Source: Desarmillaria ectypa
Lineage: Eukaryota > Basidiomycota > Agaricomycetes > Agaricales > Physalacriaceae
Length of the DNA: 64,000 nucleotides
NCBI GenBank assembly: GCA_030407005.1
Contig: JAUDYN010000005.1
Span: forward strand, 2,852,001-2,916,000
Reading direction: 5' to 3'
Part shown: positions 10,656 to 23,075 of the stretch, piece by piece
Position numbering within the stretch: the first letter of the stretch is position 1
How the letters are laid out: each line of letters begins with the position of its first letter
Translations under genes and position numbers: made by a program
The notes under the pieces: model-generated
The model's input: only the letters and a program-made list of their open reading frames with translations
What the model was told of the DNA's origin: nothing
Database searches by the model: none

Positions 10656-13601
10656 ATGCGTTTTCGTACGCTCGAAATCCGTTGGCACGACTCTAAGCCT
10701 ATTTCAACGTGCGACTTTCAACCTATTCCATCGTTCAAAAAGGCTCGACCGACAGGAAATGCCTCTGGAGAGCCCAATCTCGAGTGGGCGGAGAGGTGGG
10801 CTGAGCAGAAGTATCGCTTAGCGACAGGCGGCGAGGATAACCACGTCAGGGTGCGCATCTCGTGTTGCAATAAATCTACTCATTATTCATTGTACGCGAA
10901 GGTATGGATGGTTTATCCTAGTATACGACCAACAGACCCTTCCTTTCCCTTGCCGTCACAAGTAACCGCGCCAAGACCTCCACGCGTCGAATATCTTGCC
11001 ACTCTCAGCCGGCATTCTGCAGCAGTGAATGTCGTCAGATGGAGTCCCAATGGTGGGTGAAGCAATAATGGAATGTTTCTTTCTAACTAAAGATATCCGC
11101 ACAAAGGCGAGCTCATTGCCTCTGCTGGTGACGGTATGTTGGTCTAGTTAAACATGTTGTCCGTGGCTGAAGTAATGTCTAGACGGCATGATCATCATCT
11201 GGTCTCCTTCCACGACGCCACAAGCATCTACGTACGGCAGCGATCTGAGCACTGAAGAGCTTCAAAATGAGAAGGAATATTGGAGAGTGCGGTGTATGTT
11301 CAGGTACGTGTCCTCGAATCGAGCAGCTTCCCTGAGCTCAGACCTCGTAGATGTACTGCCATGCAAGTCTACGATATAGCCTGGAGCCCGACGGGTGAAT
11401 ACATAATAGCTGGAAGTACAGACAATGCTGCTAGGGTCTTCCAATCCAATGACGGTGAGTTCTGATGTCCCATCTGTGTCTTCGCGACGTATCTATCGAC
11501 CAGCCTCCCACGTCTTTCTATACATTACGATTCGTGTCGTACACAGCTTCTTTCAAACATGTTCCTGGGAATTTACTTCCCATGACCTGGATGTTTCTGG
11601 TACTGATCCACCACACCTCTGCAGGGAAATGTGTGCACGAAATAGCAGAACATAACCACTATGTGCAAGGCGTTTCTTGGGACCCTCTCAATGAGTACAT
11701 AGCCACGCAATCCTCTGACCACTCTATGCACGTGTATCGTATCAACACGAGCAGAAATCATTTCGAAGTCCACGCCGTCGGTCGCAACAGAGAGATGAGC
11801 CTGACCGGAACTCGAAGACACGGTCGCACATCCAGCATTGTCAGTGAGGATGGAAGAGGAAGGCAGGCTACTCGGCCACACATAGCACGACGTGAAAGCA
11901 CCACAAGTGATGTAGAGTCCGCTCTCGACGAAAAAGACAGCCCCGCGCTCTGGTCGACGTCCACGCCTGTTATACCGCCAGCTGCAACTCCGGTCATAGC
12001 TAGCAAAGAGCTGACGCCTCTTACCCCCGCCACGTCAGTCGCGTCGACACCTCTGTTCCCTACAATGTTTCCTCCCCCAGGTCCAGCAGCTGAGAAGGGA
12101 ATACCTCAACCTTCCTCTCGACGGTCTTCATTTAGCGGCTCTAACGCGCCTTCCTCCCCGGCCTTCAGTATCAGTAGCCGATTTGGTGGGCGGTCCCCCA
12201 GCCCTATGCCCCCTCTTCCGGCTATCAGGACAGCCACGCCTATGCCTTGGCTTCATGCCGTTGGCGAAGGGAACATTGGCCTGTATGGTGACGAAAGCTA
12301 TACCAACTTCTTCCGCCGGTTAACGTTCAGCCCGGACGGCGGTTTACTTTTGACACCCGCTGGACAGTTTGAGGACCCAGAAGTCGTGGTCAAGGACGAC
12401 GAAGCTACGAAACGCGGCCGAAAAGTAAAGGCAACAGACAGCGCAGAAGATAACAGTACTGAAGCGGACAAGAATTCTTGCGTGTATATCTACACACGTG
12501 CGAACTTTGCGCGACCCCCCGTTGCGCAATTACCTGGGCATAAGAAGGCGAGCGTGGGTGTCCGGTTTAGTCCTGTTCTGTTTGAATTGAGGGGTGGTGT
12601 GAGTGGCGCTGGTGGGGAGACAGGCCCGAAGACCGCGGTTTTGGAGAAGGGAAAAAATGTGGAAGGTTCAATGGAAGTCAACATTGTGGGCGAACTTGCG
12701 ACATCTGCGTCAGAAATGCAGTCTGTGTCGTCTCAACCGAAAATTGCTGCGCCTGCACCTATGCTTCCGAGCAGCTCGGCCGCCTCGATGTTTAACCTTG
12801 TGGCTTCTCCTGCGATATCACCGCTGGACGCGACCGTTCTGCGGCCTCCTACACCCGCGGCCTCCAAACCTGGCACGCCGATACACGTCGGGGCTGTAGG
12901 ATCAGGAAATAGTGTGGCGTCAACGTCTGGTTCTGTCTTCGCCCTTCCTTATCGCATGCTGTTTGCTGTAGTCACGATGGATACTGTGGCGATCTATGAT
13001 ACACAGCAGGCTGGACCCATCTGTCTGTTAACAAAACTTCATTACGATGAGTTTACAGATGCCAGCTGGTAAGCTTCTATGTGATTAATCAAGTAATAAC
13101 TGTGAGCTAACAGTTCTTTTTACTAGGTCTCCGGACGGTCAAAGCCTGATTCTTTCATCGAGGGACGGATACTGTACTTTGATCGCTTTCGACGAAATCC
13201 TTCCGGCATATCCTACGCAACAACAAGCTCTCCAACTTCAGTCCATTGCCCATCAACATTCAGTGCCGTTGGATATAACGCCGTCGCCGTCGCACCGTCG
13301 AAGCGCGTCAACGAGTTCTCGAGCGGGAACACCTATCGCCACACCCGTCTTTGGGAGTGTACCGCTTCCTTTTTCTTCTAGTACTACTACACCTATAACG
13401 AAAGGCGAGCCACTTACACCAGCAGCGAGTGTCGATGGTGGAGATGCATCTGTTCTTCCCGCAGGCGACTTCGTGTTCCCTGCGAAAAGAGAGAGAGAAA
13501 CAACGACAGGACCAGAGAGCGCGACGGAGGACCAAACCCCGGAGCCTCCGAAAAAGAAACGTCGTGTTGCATTGACGAGAGTGGGAGACGTAGGTTCATA
13601 A
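10656..13601 (+). CDS. CAC2: Chromatin assembly factor 1 subunit B (p60/Cac2-like) WD40 protein
   Basis: Seven exons (10656-10850, 10902-11052, 11107-11133, 11183-11303, 11351-11454, 11625-13068, 13127-13601) give 838 residues. The start MRFRTLEIRWHDSKPI is the typical opening of the CAF-1 p60/Cac2 family. WD40 blades follow: RLATGGEDNHVRVW, HSAAVNVVRWSPNG, GELIASAGDDG...IW, QVYDIAWSPTGEYIIAGSTD, HYVQGVSWDPLNEYIATQSSD, a Ser/Pro/Thr-rich insert of about 200 residues, then FFRRLTFSPDGG and ASWSPDGQSLILSSRDGYCT. The C-terminal tail is low complexity and ends with a basic PKKKRR nuclear-localisation-like patch. CAF-1 deposits H3-H4 behind replication forks, and this subunit is the beta-propeller partner. 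The first intron (51 bp) would also read through in frame; I splice it because NHVRVWMVYP then matches the family. The 3-4% longer-than-usual length comes from the insert. Confidence 0.9.
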
Positions 13602-13888
13602 GCGCACGATTATACCAACTGCTGAGTTTTTTGAAGCTTCTTGTTTTTTTTGTATCGTGTGTAACATATGGTTCGCATCTACGTTATGATGTTTCTGATA
13701 ATGCTGTCTCCTCTTTGCTATTATCTTTTCACTTGTATAAATGTAACCTTAGGTAGCTTCTGAGTGAAGAGATTTTGTTGGCTTGGTACAGAATTCAAAG
13801 TGGAGGTGATGATCTCACTGGCCCAAATCGGGCAATCACCTTCAGATGCACTGTCAGCTCGTCTTGCACAGCAACCACTACCTCGATA

Positions 13889-14378
13889 ATGATACCTGCA
13901 GAGTATTCACTGAGGCTTCAAAAAGGTGCTTTCCATCATCCACACTCAATATTTTCTTACATGGCACACAGGAATTACCGGTGGATTCGCACCACCCACT
14001 CCAAACGCAATCTTCACCCTCACCCGTCCTTTGAATCATGACCAGCTCAACATTACCTCTGCGATCCGCGAGATCGGCACGGCTAATCTGGCTAGCGCTG
14101 CGCCCAGGTCTATCCAGAACGATGCTGACACCGATGCGCTCGTTGAGGAGCTGCATGGGATCCTCAAGGAGATCCCCACCGAGTCACCTCCCGGAAGCGA
14201 GGACATCTACGGCATGGATATCAGCATCGCATGGGGAAGTGATGATCTGATGTGGCAGAATGGAGGTCCCTCGGGATGTGGAGGCGGTACGAGCTCGGTG
14301 CAGGCGACCAATGAAGATAAAGCCAAGTTCAAGCGGGCGGTGGAGATTGTGGAGAAACTGGTGGGCGAGACAGTTTGA
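13889..14378 (+). CDS. Small conserved fungal protein of unknown function (147 aa)
   Basis: Two exons, 13889-13925 and 13972-14378, with a 46-bp intron ending CACACAG. The protein starts MIPAEYSLRLQK, continues GITGGFAPPTPNAIFTLTR, and has a C-terminal part with GSEDIYGMDISIAWGSDDL, a NGGPSGCGGG segment and an amphipathic end (KFKRAVEIVEKLVGE). From memory, similar proteins of about 145 residues occur widely in mushroom-forming fungi, but I know no function and see no signal peptide or catalytic motif. It lies tail-to-tail with the FG nucleoporin gene, 131 bp apart. The splice model is chosen because it restores the GGITGGF-type junction; an unspliced reading would leave two incompatible frames. 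Confidence 0.7.
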
Positions 14379-14509
14379 TGAGATCTAGGAGCGCTCGAGG
14401 CAAAGCTCTTAGGTATGTAACATGCCGTGGTTACTATGTAGATGGACCATAAACCCCTTCACAATCGGAAACAACAAGAATAAATTAGAAGCAACGACGG
14501 TAAGAATAA

Positions 14510-16416
14510 TCAGCGCAGTGCGCTTGCTCTGAGCGTACTAGTTGACGTCCATAAATTTTCACCTTCCATCGAGTCATCCCCCGTAGTAATAGTCGGTCCC
14601 GTTCCCATGATGATGCAAAGGTCCTTCAGATTCTTCTGCAATATCGTCGTGAGATATGCTAAACCATTCTGTTGCTCCGACAAGATCTGTGACAGAGACA
14701 AGGCAATCAGCACCGCACAAGACACGAAGAAGGCTAACAAACCTGAGCAATCCTAGCCAGTCCTTCCTCATCGACGACCTTCCAGTCGCCAGAGTTCCTT
14801 CGCTCCCGAATACCCTCTTCTCTTGCTTTAAGAGCACCGAATACCGCCCACAACTCGTCAAGCTTGGCTTTCATCTTTCCTTTCCCTCCCCTTACTTCTT
14901 CCTCTATTGATTCTATCTTGGCAAACAGCTCTTCTTCCTCCGGCCGCATCGCAGATGACCTTACAGTCGGAATGAGTAAGTGTAGATGCTGTGCCAGCGC
15001 CATTATGCGCTGCGCAAGCTGTATTTGGGTTTGCGAGAATCGGGCAAGACGGGAGATGGTATTGGTAGAATGCTGGGTTTGGAGATCGGTGAGGCGCTTT
15101 TGTAGATCCTGGAGGGGGATTATATGAAGAAAGGCAAGAAGAATTCTAGCACACATACTGACCTTGATATTTCCCTTGTGCGCTGTAGCTTGCTCTGTTT
15201 GGCCGTCGACGCGCTGCCGTAGATCATCAAAACCGTTCGCAACGACTGGCACGAGACTGCGAATAAGATGAGCTGCATTCAACTAGATTAGCAGAAGGCA
15301 TACCAAGATGGATCAGGATTTTCTTGGACAGCTTTTTGCCACAACGCGTCATTGGTGGAGTTCGGTGGGCGTCCGTACATGCTGACTTGATTGGGCTCGA
15401 CAAGGTTGTAGAAATAATGCTGATGACATTTTACAATCGTGTCCATAAGACAACAGTAAAAGGCTCACCTGGAAACGACACTGAGGCGAGCTCGGATTCC
15501 ACGCGTTGGCAATCGACTCTATCTTTTGTGATAGTTTGGCAAATTGTGTTTGTGCGTCGACGAGTTGTTGTTGGGAAGCAGGGGCAGTGCTTTTAAGGAG
15601 ACTATTAGCACCTAGGGATGACTGCTGCTGAGGTCGTGCACTAAATGCATTGGTTCCAAGCGTACTTCCTCCAAGCGCACTTGTGCCCAAGGTACTATTG
15701 TCCAGTGTTGTGTTTATAGATGAGCCAAACATGGGGTTAGCCGACGTCGACGTAGTACCGAAGAGGTTGGTATTAGTTGTAGGTGCTGTGTTGGTGCTCG
15801 ACGAGCCAAACATGGGATTTGCAGTGTTGGTGTTCGTCGTGGAACCAAAAAGAGGATTTTGGGTGGTTGTGTTGGCTGATGTTGAGCCAAACAGAGGGTT
15901 TGCATTAATGGTCGTAGTATTGGTGTTGGGAGTCGTGGTGGATGTTCCAAACAATGAATTCGTCCCTGTTGACGTGTTGGTACCACCGAAAAGAGGATTC
16001 GTTGTATTAAATAAGTTTGGTTTGGCTTGCTGATTTTGTTGGTTCTGCTGTCCGGCAGGTGGTGTCGAGAAGAAACTGCTTGTTGACTGGGCCGGTTGCG
16101 ATACTGTTGTCCCAGTTCCCGTCTGACCAAACACGCTGGGTTTCAGAGAGAACGTGCTGTTCTGGTTCGTTTGCGGCTGCGCAGGGGTGCTTCCAAATAA
16201 CGAGGAGCCAGTGTTTGTGTTGGAGGCAGTATTTTGGCCGAAAGCACCGCTACCAGTATTGGTAGAACCAAACAATGAGGGAGTGGCTGTCTGTGTCTGG
16301 GTAGGATTGCTTCCAAAAAGTCCTCCACCCGTTGCGGCTGGTTGCTGCTGAGTATTCGATCCAAAGAGATTTCCTCCGGCCGGAGTAGTTGTGTTGGTAG
16401 CGCCGAATAATGACAT
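14510..16416 (-). CDS. NUP57: FG-repeat nucleoporin of the Nup54/Nup57 family
   Basis: Five exons on the minus strand (16416-15469, 15419-15304, 15256-15163, 15108-14743, 14686-14510) encode 566 residues. The first 270 residues are an FG domain rich in Asn, Thr and Gln with many GLFGS, SLFGS, PLFGS, PMFGS and AFGQ repeats. Next come a linker (AQTQFAKLSQKIESIANAWNP), the conserved block CRFQHYFYNLVEPNQVSMYG and the Nup54 alpha-helical coiled-coil region (DLRQRVDGQTEQATAHKGNI, DLQKRLTDLQTQHSTNTISR, EELFAKIESIEEEVRGGKGK). In yeast Nup57 joins Nsp1 and Nup49 in the central channel of the nuclear pore, and this should be the equivalent. All introns are GT-AG. The opposite strand carries a long spurious frame created by the repetitive FG codons. 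Confidence 0.93.
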
Positions 16417-19400
16417 GGTGGAAAGGGAATGAAGGCCACTGGATCAAATAAATCTATGAGCTAGCCACAAAAGAATTTGGCCGAAAAACTCACCTTCACG
16501 ATATTCTCCAGAAAGCGCAGGATTCCTCAAGTAGGAGATGAGAATCTACCTGGAGGAAGAGACAAGAGCAGAACGCGTTACGAGACCGTGACTGGAGATG
16601 GTCTGTGACTCTGACTTGTGTGACTATCGTGACACCGGGCCTTACCGGGCCGGTAGAGATGAACTTTGTCACCACCATCATTATCTCGTTCTGCGCGCGA
16701 AAATTCAACCATGGACTCATTCTTATCCAGTATCTTCTTGCCACGAGAATTAATATACCCCTCTTACGGGACGATTTTCTCAATATCCACTGGAGATAAG
16801 GACGCATAACTCATTTTACTTGCCCATGATGGCATTTCTATACTCTACTATTGGGATGGATGACTGTACTTGATTATTTCAAGTTGCCATAGTGAAATAA
16901 TCCCAGTATGTATATTCTCAGTCTCTGCAACGTTTTTCGTGTTTCTCGCATGTTTCTAGCGCATATATAGTTTTTTTTTTTTGCGTTAGAACAAGCAAGC
17001 CTGTAGGTTCTTTTCCGGGCCTCGTCAAGGAGGCACATTCATCTGCGGCCGTTATCGAAAGTCCCAGCTCTTCCTTGGTCCTTGTATTCACCATATGGAG
17101 TCGGCCACACCTTCGTTCCGCATGTATTTCTGTGGGAATATATTTCACAATGCCAATGGTTAATTGACGTGCCCGGTGAATGGCATTGGTGCTTGTGTTC
17201 AGGTTCACTTTCCGCGGCTGTTCTACGGTCAGCATCTATTTCAGCTACACTAGTCATACACATGCTCATAATTTCATAGGAATATTCTCGCGAACTTGGC
17301 GACTCATGAATCGGCAGAAACGGAAACGTCGGTATCTGAGGGGCGCTCTTCATTTTTCCCATCCGAACAGTCCTTGTCCTCTCAAACTGTGTCGCGTCAA
17401 ATAGCAGGCGCTTCCAACCCACTGACTGCTCTATTCGTATTCTAAGGATCAAAGCGCTAGTTTTGGAAGTCGTTCGTATCAAGTCCTGCCCCGATCCCGG
17501 GATTTTTCCGTCACGTAGATGATTCTAGTCCTTCATCCCCGTAGAAGGGAACTCTCGCTAGGACCGGTGCAAGGCCAGTATCTGTGTGAGCGGCCTTGAT
17601 ACATCGAGAACTACCCTCCTGCTCTTCACTAATACAAGTCACAACGCTTTGTCGTTTCCCTTTTACATGATCTTATTCAAGTACGTATATTAATGAGTCT
17701 TTGGCACCCTTGGATAGATTAACGTCATCCCATACGCAGAAGTGCTAGTCGAATACACTCACTCAATTCGATCTACTAGTAAAGCAACAACAGTATCGTG
17801 CTGCGGGCAGGTCCACCGGGAGGAGTTTTTTTTTCGTTCGACTTCGCGACCTCACGGTCAGTATCCAGGTAGCCGAGACGATGCAAGGATCTAAACATGG
17901 AAGGCATATGCCCTATTTAGAGTCGCACGACCTCCTCGGTGTTATCTTTCACGATGCACTGAGGGCTCGGAGGAGGCCAATCAGCAAATTGAGTAATCGG
18001 TAGACGGACGGCCATAGATGAAAATTGCCTCGGAGATGGCGCACGCGATCTGGCCTGTTTGAGTCTGCACCTTCTCCTTCTTTTTACCCTCACGACCCTG
18101 TTCCCCTTCAAACACGATATCCTCAAGCTGTTGTGGTCGAGTTGCCACGAAAATACTGATGGGGCGGAGATTCAGCGGCGGTGAATGCCTGGGCGCATAA
18201 GAGCGTTATAAGGAAGGTCCAGGAAAATTCCAGTCAATGGACCGACTGGGGCATACTGGAAAAAGAAAGGTCTGAAATCTACCACAAGTTGCCTTGAAAG
18301 TCATCATTTATGTTGACTATGGCATTTTCAGAAGAAGAGCGCGTCAAGACAGGGAAGGGAAGGGTAGGCGGAATCGCCCTTGAAGATTTCGATTGTTTTC
18401 CACGTGTAAGCCGGTTTCATCCCAGCCTTGACGGTATGTACTAAGCAATGCTTGGCGCGCAAGATTGCACGTTAAAATTGGCTCTATTTTCTGGACTTTG
18501 TCAAGTCTCGTCCCGAAAGCATGGTTGACCAATTTCATTCCATTTCAGTTGCGTTCTGGTGCTTCTGGCGGGATTTGAGCGAAATCGAATCGAGAACCAT
18601 TTTCAGTGCTTGCCTGCGCGCTCCTCATGACATGAATACCACAGCCATACAAGGAATAAGTACAAGAACGGTGACGTTTTCTTTTCGATGCTGGCAAGAA
18701 ATTGCTGTGCCTGTGAATTTTTATTGCTTCTTCTCGTTGGCACGAATACCGTAGGTGACACTGCGTTTCTTTCTCGAAATCATCAACATGGCTGTATAGC
18801 TGCTAAATGCTCTCTTTTTCTCTCAGATTTGAAACGTGGAATCAAGACTAAGAGACTTCGAATAATCAGATACAGAATTAGCAGTGCGCTAGTTTCGTCA
18901 GTTGTCCCAACAAGAGTTTCCTAACCCTGCCGCCGTTTGTCCACTCTAGCCGCCTAATTTTCCCTCGAACAAGACGTCGAACAAACTAATCTGTATTGAT
19001 CAGTCTTGTCAGCCGCCAAGCTGAGTATTTTTGTCATGCGGACGACGGTCCAGGCAAAGGCGTGTGGCATTAACTATCTCAGTCCTTGACTTTTGCTCAT
19101 TCAATTCTTTCGTGCTCAAGACTTTTCACAAGCTTCGGCTTAGGAGAACTATGAATGACGGGTGTTTCAGTACTGAATCTCCGGGACCGCTGAAGTTTGT
19201 CGCGTTCTCGGTCCCGGTATGACGGAACACAAATAATATTGTGCGTTTTCAGCCAGCGGCGCGATTTTTGGCCGCTCTAAGCCCATGTTTGGTTGGTGGC
19301 GAAGGACTAACCGTAAAAGCAAGACCGCAAGATACGCGGAGATCCGATTTCAATTGACCTGAAATTAGAGGGACTGCCTCATTCCGTCTGTCTTCGAGTG

Positions 19401-19723
19401 TGTGATGAGCGCTTATTCTGAGTGCGATGCTGACTTCTGACTTCTTTCAGGTGGGGCGAATGTTCGACTTTGTTGTCCCATGCAGTCCGGGTCTCAGTGA
19501 TGTACTTCATTACAGGAAGTCCGGACCTTCCGCCGCAGGCACCATTGGATACCAATGGTATTTTTTTTCACCCCCCACATGTAATAGAAGCCCTTCACAA
19601 ATGAATCAATAATCACAAGGACTTCTCAACTTGTCCCTTAGCGCGAGATGTATAATCTTAAATCTCCATATAATATGGCATGCTCTCCGTTCGCTGCCCC
19701 TTCATATCCCTTCCTCATTGACC
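16417..19723. other. 3.3 kb without a recognised gene
   Basis: Several unremarkable frames of 60-150 codons occur, the longest on the minus strand at 17039-17482, but no motif is recognisable and no splice joining improves them. A T-run lies near 16970 and another near 17826. The last few hundred bases should hold the P450 promoter. Confidence 0.45.
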
Positions 19724-21825
19724 ATGTCTACTCTCTTTGTTATTCTCGACGTCTGCGCCGTGATCACTACACTGACCTTGATTCAATGCCTCGTTAATGG
19801 GACTAAGACTCGAAGGACACTCCCCCCTGGTCCCAAAGAATTGCCGCTCATTGGGAATCTTCTTGACATGCCGACCGAGAAAGAATGGCTTACTTTCGCC
19901 AAGTGGGGAGAGCTTTATGGTACGTGTATCGACTTACATTGTCCGCGTCGCAGACTGACGTATCCTTTGCAGGCAACATAATGTCTGTGGCATTCTTTGG
20001 ACAGCATCTAATCATACTGAACTCTGCAAAAACCGCTATGGATCTCCTTGACAAGAAGAGTTCCATATATTCCGACCGTCCATTGATCTCGATGGGCGGC
20101 GAACTGGTCGGATGGAAGAACACCCTTGTCCTCGTTCCCTATGGTAAACGCTTTCGCAACTATCGACGACTCGCGCATCAACTTTTCGGTAACCAAGCAA
20201 CCATGAAACAGTTCCTACCAATCGAGGAGAGAGAGACACATAGGTTCTTAAAGCGTGTATTGGCGCATCCTGAGAACCTCTCGCAGCACATTCGGAAGTA
20301 CGCCGCTGCATCGTGACACTTCGGATGCTATACTGATTGCTCTCTTTTGTTTTCTTCAGAACAGCCGGTGCCATTATATTACACATCTCTCACGGGTACG
20401 ACACCGAGGAAGAAAATGACCCTTTCGTCACATTGGCCGAACGAGCCACCGACCAATTTTCTGTCTCTACGGCTCCTGGAGGCTTCTTAGTCAACCATAT
20501 TCCGGCCTGTAAGCCTCCATTCCATCAGCTAAAGCACCTTAGTAATATGTTGTGCAGTACGTCACGTACCGGCATGGTTTCCCGGTGCTGGGTTCCAGCA
20601 GAAGGCGAAAGAATGGGCGGAGACCCTCGAAAATATGGTCGATCGCCCGTATAACTTTGTGAAATCACAAATAGTGACTATCTCTTATGATATTCAATGC
20701 TTCATTCTCAAAAACTTCGTATAGGCTGCTGGAAAGGCACCTTTATCTCTTATATCGAGCCTGCTTGAAGGTCGACAAGTAAGCGTGGAGGAAGAATTTG
20801 ACATTAAATGGCTCGCTGCATCCTTGTATTCCGGTACGTGCTATACTACCCACCAGTACAGGATTAACTCACTGGGTCTTCATAGGTGGCGCTGATACTG
20901 TAAGTCTTACTAAATAAACTCTAAGCTCGGTCCTTCCTGACAAATCCAGACTGTATCATCGATCCACGCTTTTTTCAAAGCCATGGCATTGTTCCCTGAT
21001 ATACAAGCAAAGGCGCAAGCTGAGATTGATGCTATCGTTGGTAGCGATAGGCTACCTGGGTTCCATGATCGAGAACATCTGCCCTATATCAACGCCCTTA
21101 CGCTGGAGGTCATACGCTGGCATACAGTCACACCCACTGGTTTGTTGTGGCCGTCTTGTGTGCTTATTTCTTGTTAACTACGGCGAACAGCGGTGCCCCA
21201 TAGAGCCATCGAAGAAGACATATATGATGGCCACTTCATCCCGAAAGGGTCTTTGATCATCCCAAACATATGGTACGTAGGTCATGATCTTCCGCTTTTG
21301 ATTATAAACTCATCGAGGTGTAGGAAGATGCTTCATGATCCTGTGATATATAACAGTCCGTTTGAATTTAAGCCCGAAAGGTTTCTTGGTCCAACACCAG
21401 AGCCCGATCCGCGGACTATGGCGTTTGGATTTGGTCGTCGGTATGTCAACAGAACTTCTTTACTAGTATCATGACTAACATATTTTCAGTATTTGTCCTG
21501 GTAATGTTAACGCCTTACGTTAGTCAAACAAGTCCGGCTCAAAACTATACAGGACGAGTACTCGCTGACGCCTCAATTTTCATCTCCATTGCTATGTCGT
21601 TAGCAGTGTATGACGTTTCAAAGTATTCTTCTCCTGAAGGCGTTGTCTCCGAACCCGACGTAGAACAAACTACGGGAACGATAAGGCGAGTGACACATTG
21701 CAAAGCTTTCATAGTAACAGCTAAATTCTTGTTCTTTTAGTCACCCTACATCGTTCAAGTGCACTATCAAACCGAGAACAGCAAAAACTATTGCACTTAT
21801 CAGCGCGGATGAACAACTTATGTGA
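19724..21825 (+). CDS. Cytochrome P450 monooxygenase
   Basis: Twelve exons (19724-19919, 19973-20297, 20360-20508, 20558-20673, 20725-20833, 20886-20899, 20950-21139, 21191-21272, 21324-21440, 21490-21500, 21553-21685, 21741-21825) encode 508 residues with no frame break. An N-terminal membrane anchor (LFVILDVCAVITTLTLIQCL) leads into the proline hinge LPPGPKELPLIGN. The I-helix has GGADTT, the K-helix has ExxR within LEVIRW, PERF follows, and the heme loop is FGFGRRICPGR with the heme Cys at about residue 435. It resembles the CYP64-like (O-methylsterigmatocystin oxidoreductase-type) P450s that are expanded in mushrooms; substrate cannot be inferred. Two microexons, 14 and 11 bp, encode part of the I-helix and the heme loop. 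The last intron must use a GC donor (AAG|GCGAGT...TTTTAG) to keep the conserved end SHPTSFKCTIKPR in frame. Confidence 0.93.
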
Positions 21826-21919
21826 TAGAGAGGACTTGGTGTGTACTAATGCTTATAGCTAAAAGCTTTCGCCTATATTTGTACTATAACCACTGTTATT
21901 TCTATTTGCACCATAGATC

Positions 21920-22795
21920 TCATGCACCATAGTCTTGGCTAAAAACCTCCTTAACAACACGAGTAACCAATGAGTCACTATACAAAGGTCTTGGTTCTGG
22001 CGCTGGCGGTTCAGGTGACCACGAAATAGCCACAGGCGTAACAGGACGAGAAAAAGGGCTGTTCCTTCCAGCAGCATCCCTCACTGCTTCTCTGGCTCTA
22101 GCAACCAGCAGCGCCTTCTCAAGACCGATCCTTTTCCCTTCGAAGTAACGAAGAGGCTCGACTCTCTGGCATAGCACCTTATACGGGGGCAGAAACCATT
22201 CCCTCGTGTCAATTTGTTCAGCGAGGCGATGGCATCAATGGGGTTTAAAATGGGATATGTTCGAAGGCACAAAATCGCCACAGCTCGAATGTCGTCCAGA
22301 TCGAATCGATTGGAGAATGATAGAATATTGATCCAATAGCGATCCGTTTGATGATGAGTAGCGTTATTTCCCCTACTCATGATCTTACTCTGTAAGTCAA
22401 TGAAGGGAGTCGAATATACCTACCGCCGATTGAAGATATAGTCAAGTACACATTCAAACTCTTTGCATGTCGCTCCAGCGCCAATGGGAATTGGTTTCTC
22501 ATCACTAGTGCCTTCCGGTCCTTCGGAGCCTGGAGGACAGCTGAACATGGTGCGGAAAAACTCTGATTCTCGTGCGAGGAAGTAGCGATGGATACGGAAG
22601 AGTTCGTTCTCGACCGAAAGGTTTGAAATGGTCAGTACTTCACTGGATCAGAAATCGTAAAACTGACAATGAAAACTGTCATATCGTCGTCAAAATAAAA
22701 TTTCTGGTTTTTAGATGTTGACGGGGACGACGTCGAAGGCGTGCCGTTCGCCCAAAAAGACGAAACGTCCAAATTTTGATCCAGTTCTACTGAGC
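21920..22795 (-). pseudogene. BTB/POZ-domain protein, frameshifted
   Basis: The minus strand shows a mushroom-type BTB protein: KFYFDDDMTVFI, then VENELFRIHRYFLARESEFF (the BTB core), CKEFECVLDYIFNR, an all-helical part WINILSFSNRFDLDDIRAVA, and the C-terminal LAEQIDTREWFLPPYKVLCQ followed by YFEGKRIGLEKALLVARARE. Between PIDAIA and LAEQIDT (about 22222-22228) one base is missing relative to a continuous frame, and no GT-AG or GC-AG intron can bridge it. It is therefore either a young pseudogene or an assembly error. The start codon and first intron are not resolved: frame is open from about 22795 but no in-frame ATG is seen. BTB domains mediate dimerisation or Cullin-3 binding; these fungal ones are uncharacterised. 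Its stop lies 94 bp from the end of the P450, tail-to-tail. Confidence 0.6.
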
Positions 22796-23075
22796 CAAAT
22801 GTCTCTATCCAAAGATTTTCGATTGATCATCGGTAGTCATCTTATCGAGGTCCTTCTCGTTCATGGCAAGCGATGGGTGGAGACAGAAAGCGACTTACAC
22901 GCATGCGTCGCATGCATACAACGTGTTCAAGAAGCTTTAACTCAAAACTTTGACAAGCGCCCATACAAAATGCAATAGACATGTTATTCCCACGAGACTA
23001 GAAGACAGCACAAGACCGCATTGAAGACTTTTGACAGAAAGTCACCGTCTGGTGCTCCATCACTGCTATAGGCAT

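Noticed and set aside
12603..12899. Second plus-strand frame inside the CAC2-like gene.
   Set aside because: It lies inside a well-supported exon in another frame and has Arg/Cys-rich composition typical of a shifted frame.
15650..16033. Long plus-strand frame over the FG nucleoporin (repetitive Val/Pro/Leu).
   Set aside because: It is the mirror of the FG-repeat codons on the minus strand and has no motif of its own.
17039..17482. 147-codon minus-strand frame containing HWHCEIYSHRNTCGTKVW.
   Set aside because: Considered as a possible gene, but no family is recognisable and no flanking exons could be joined.
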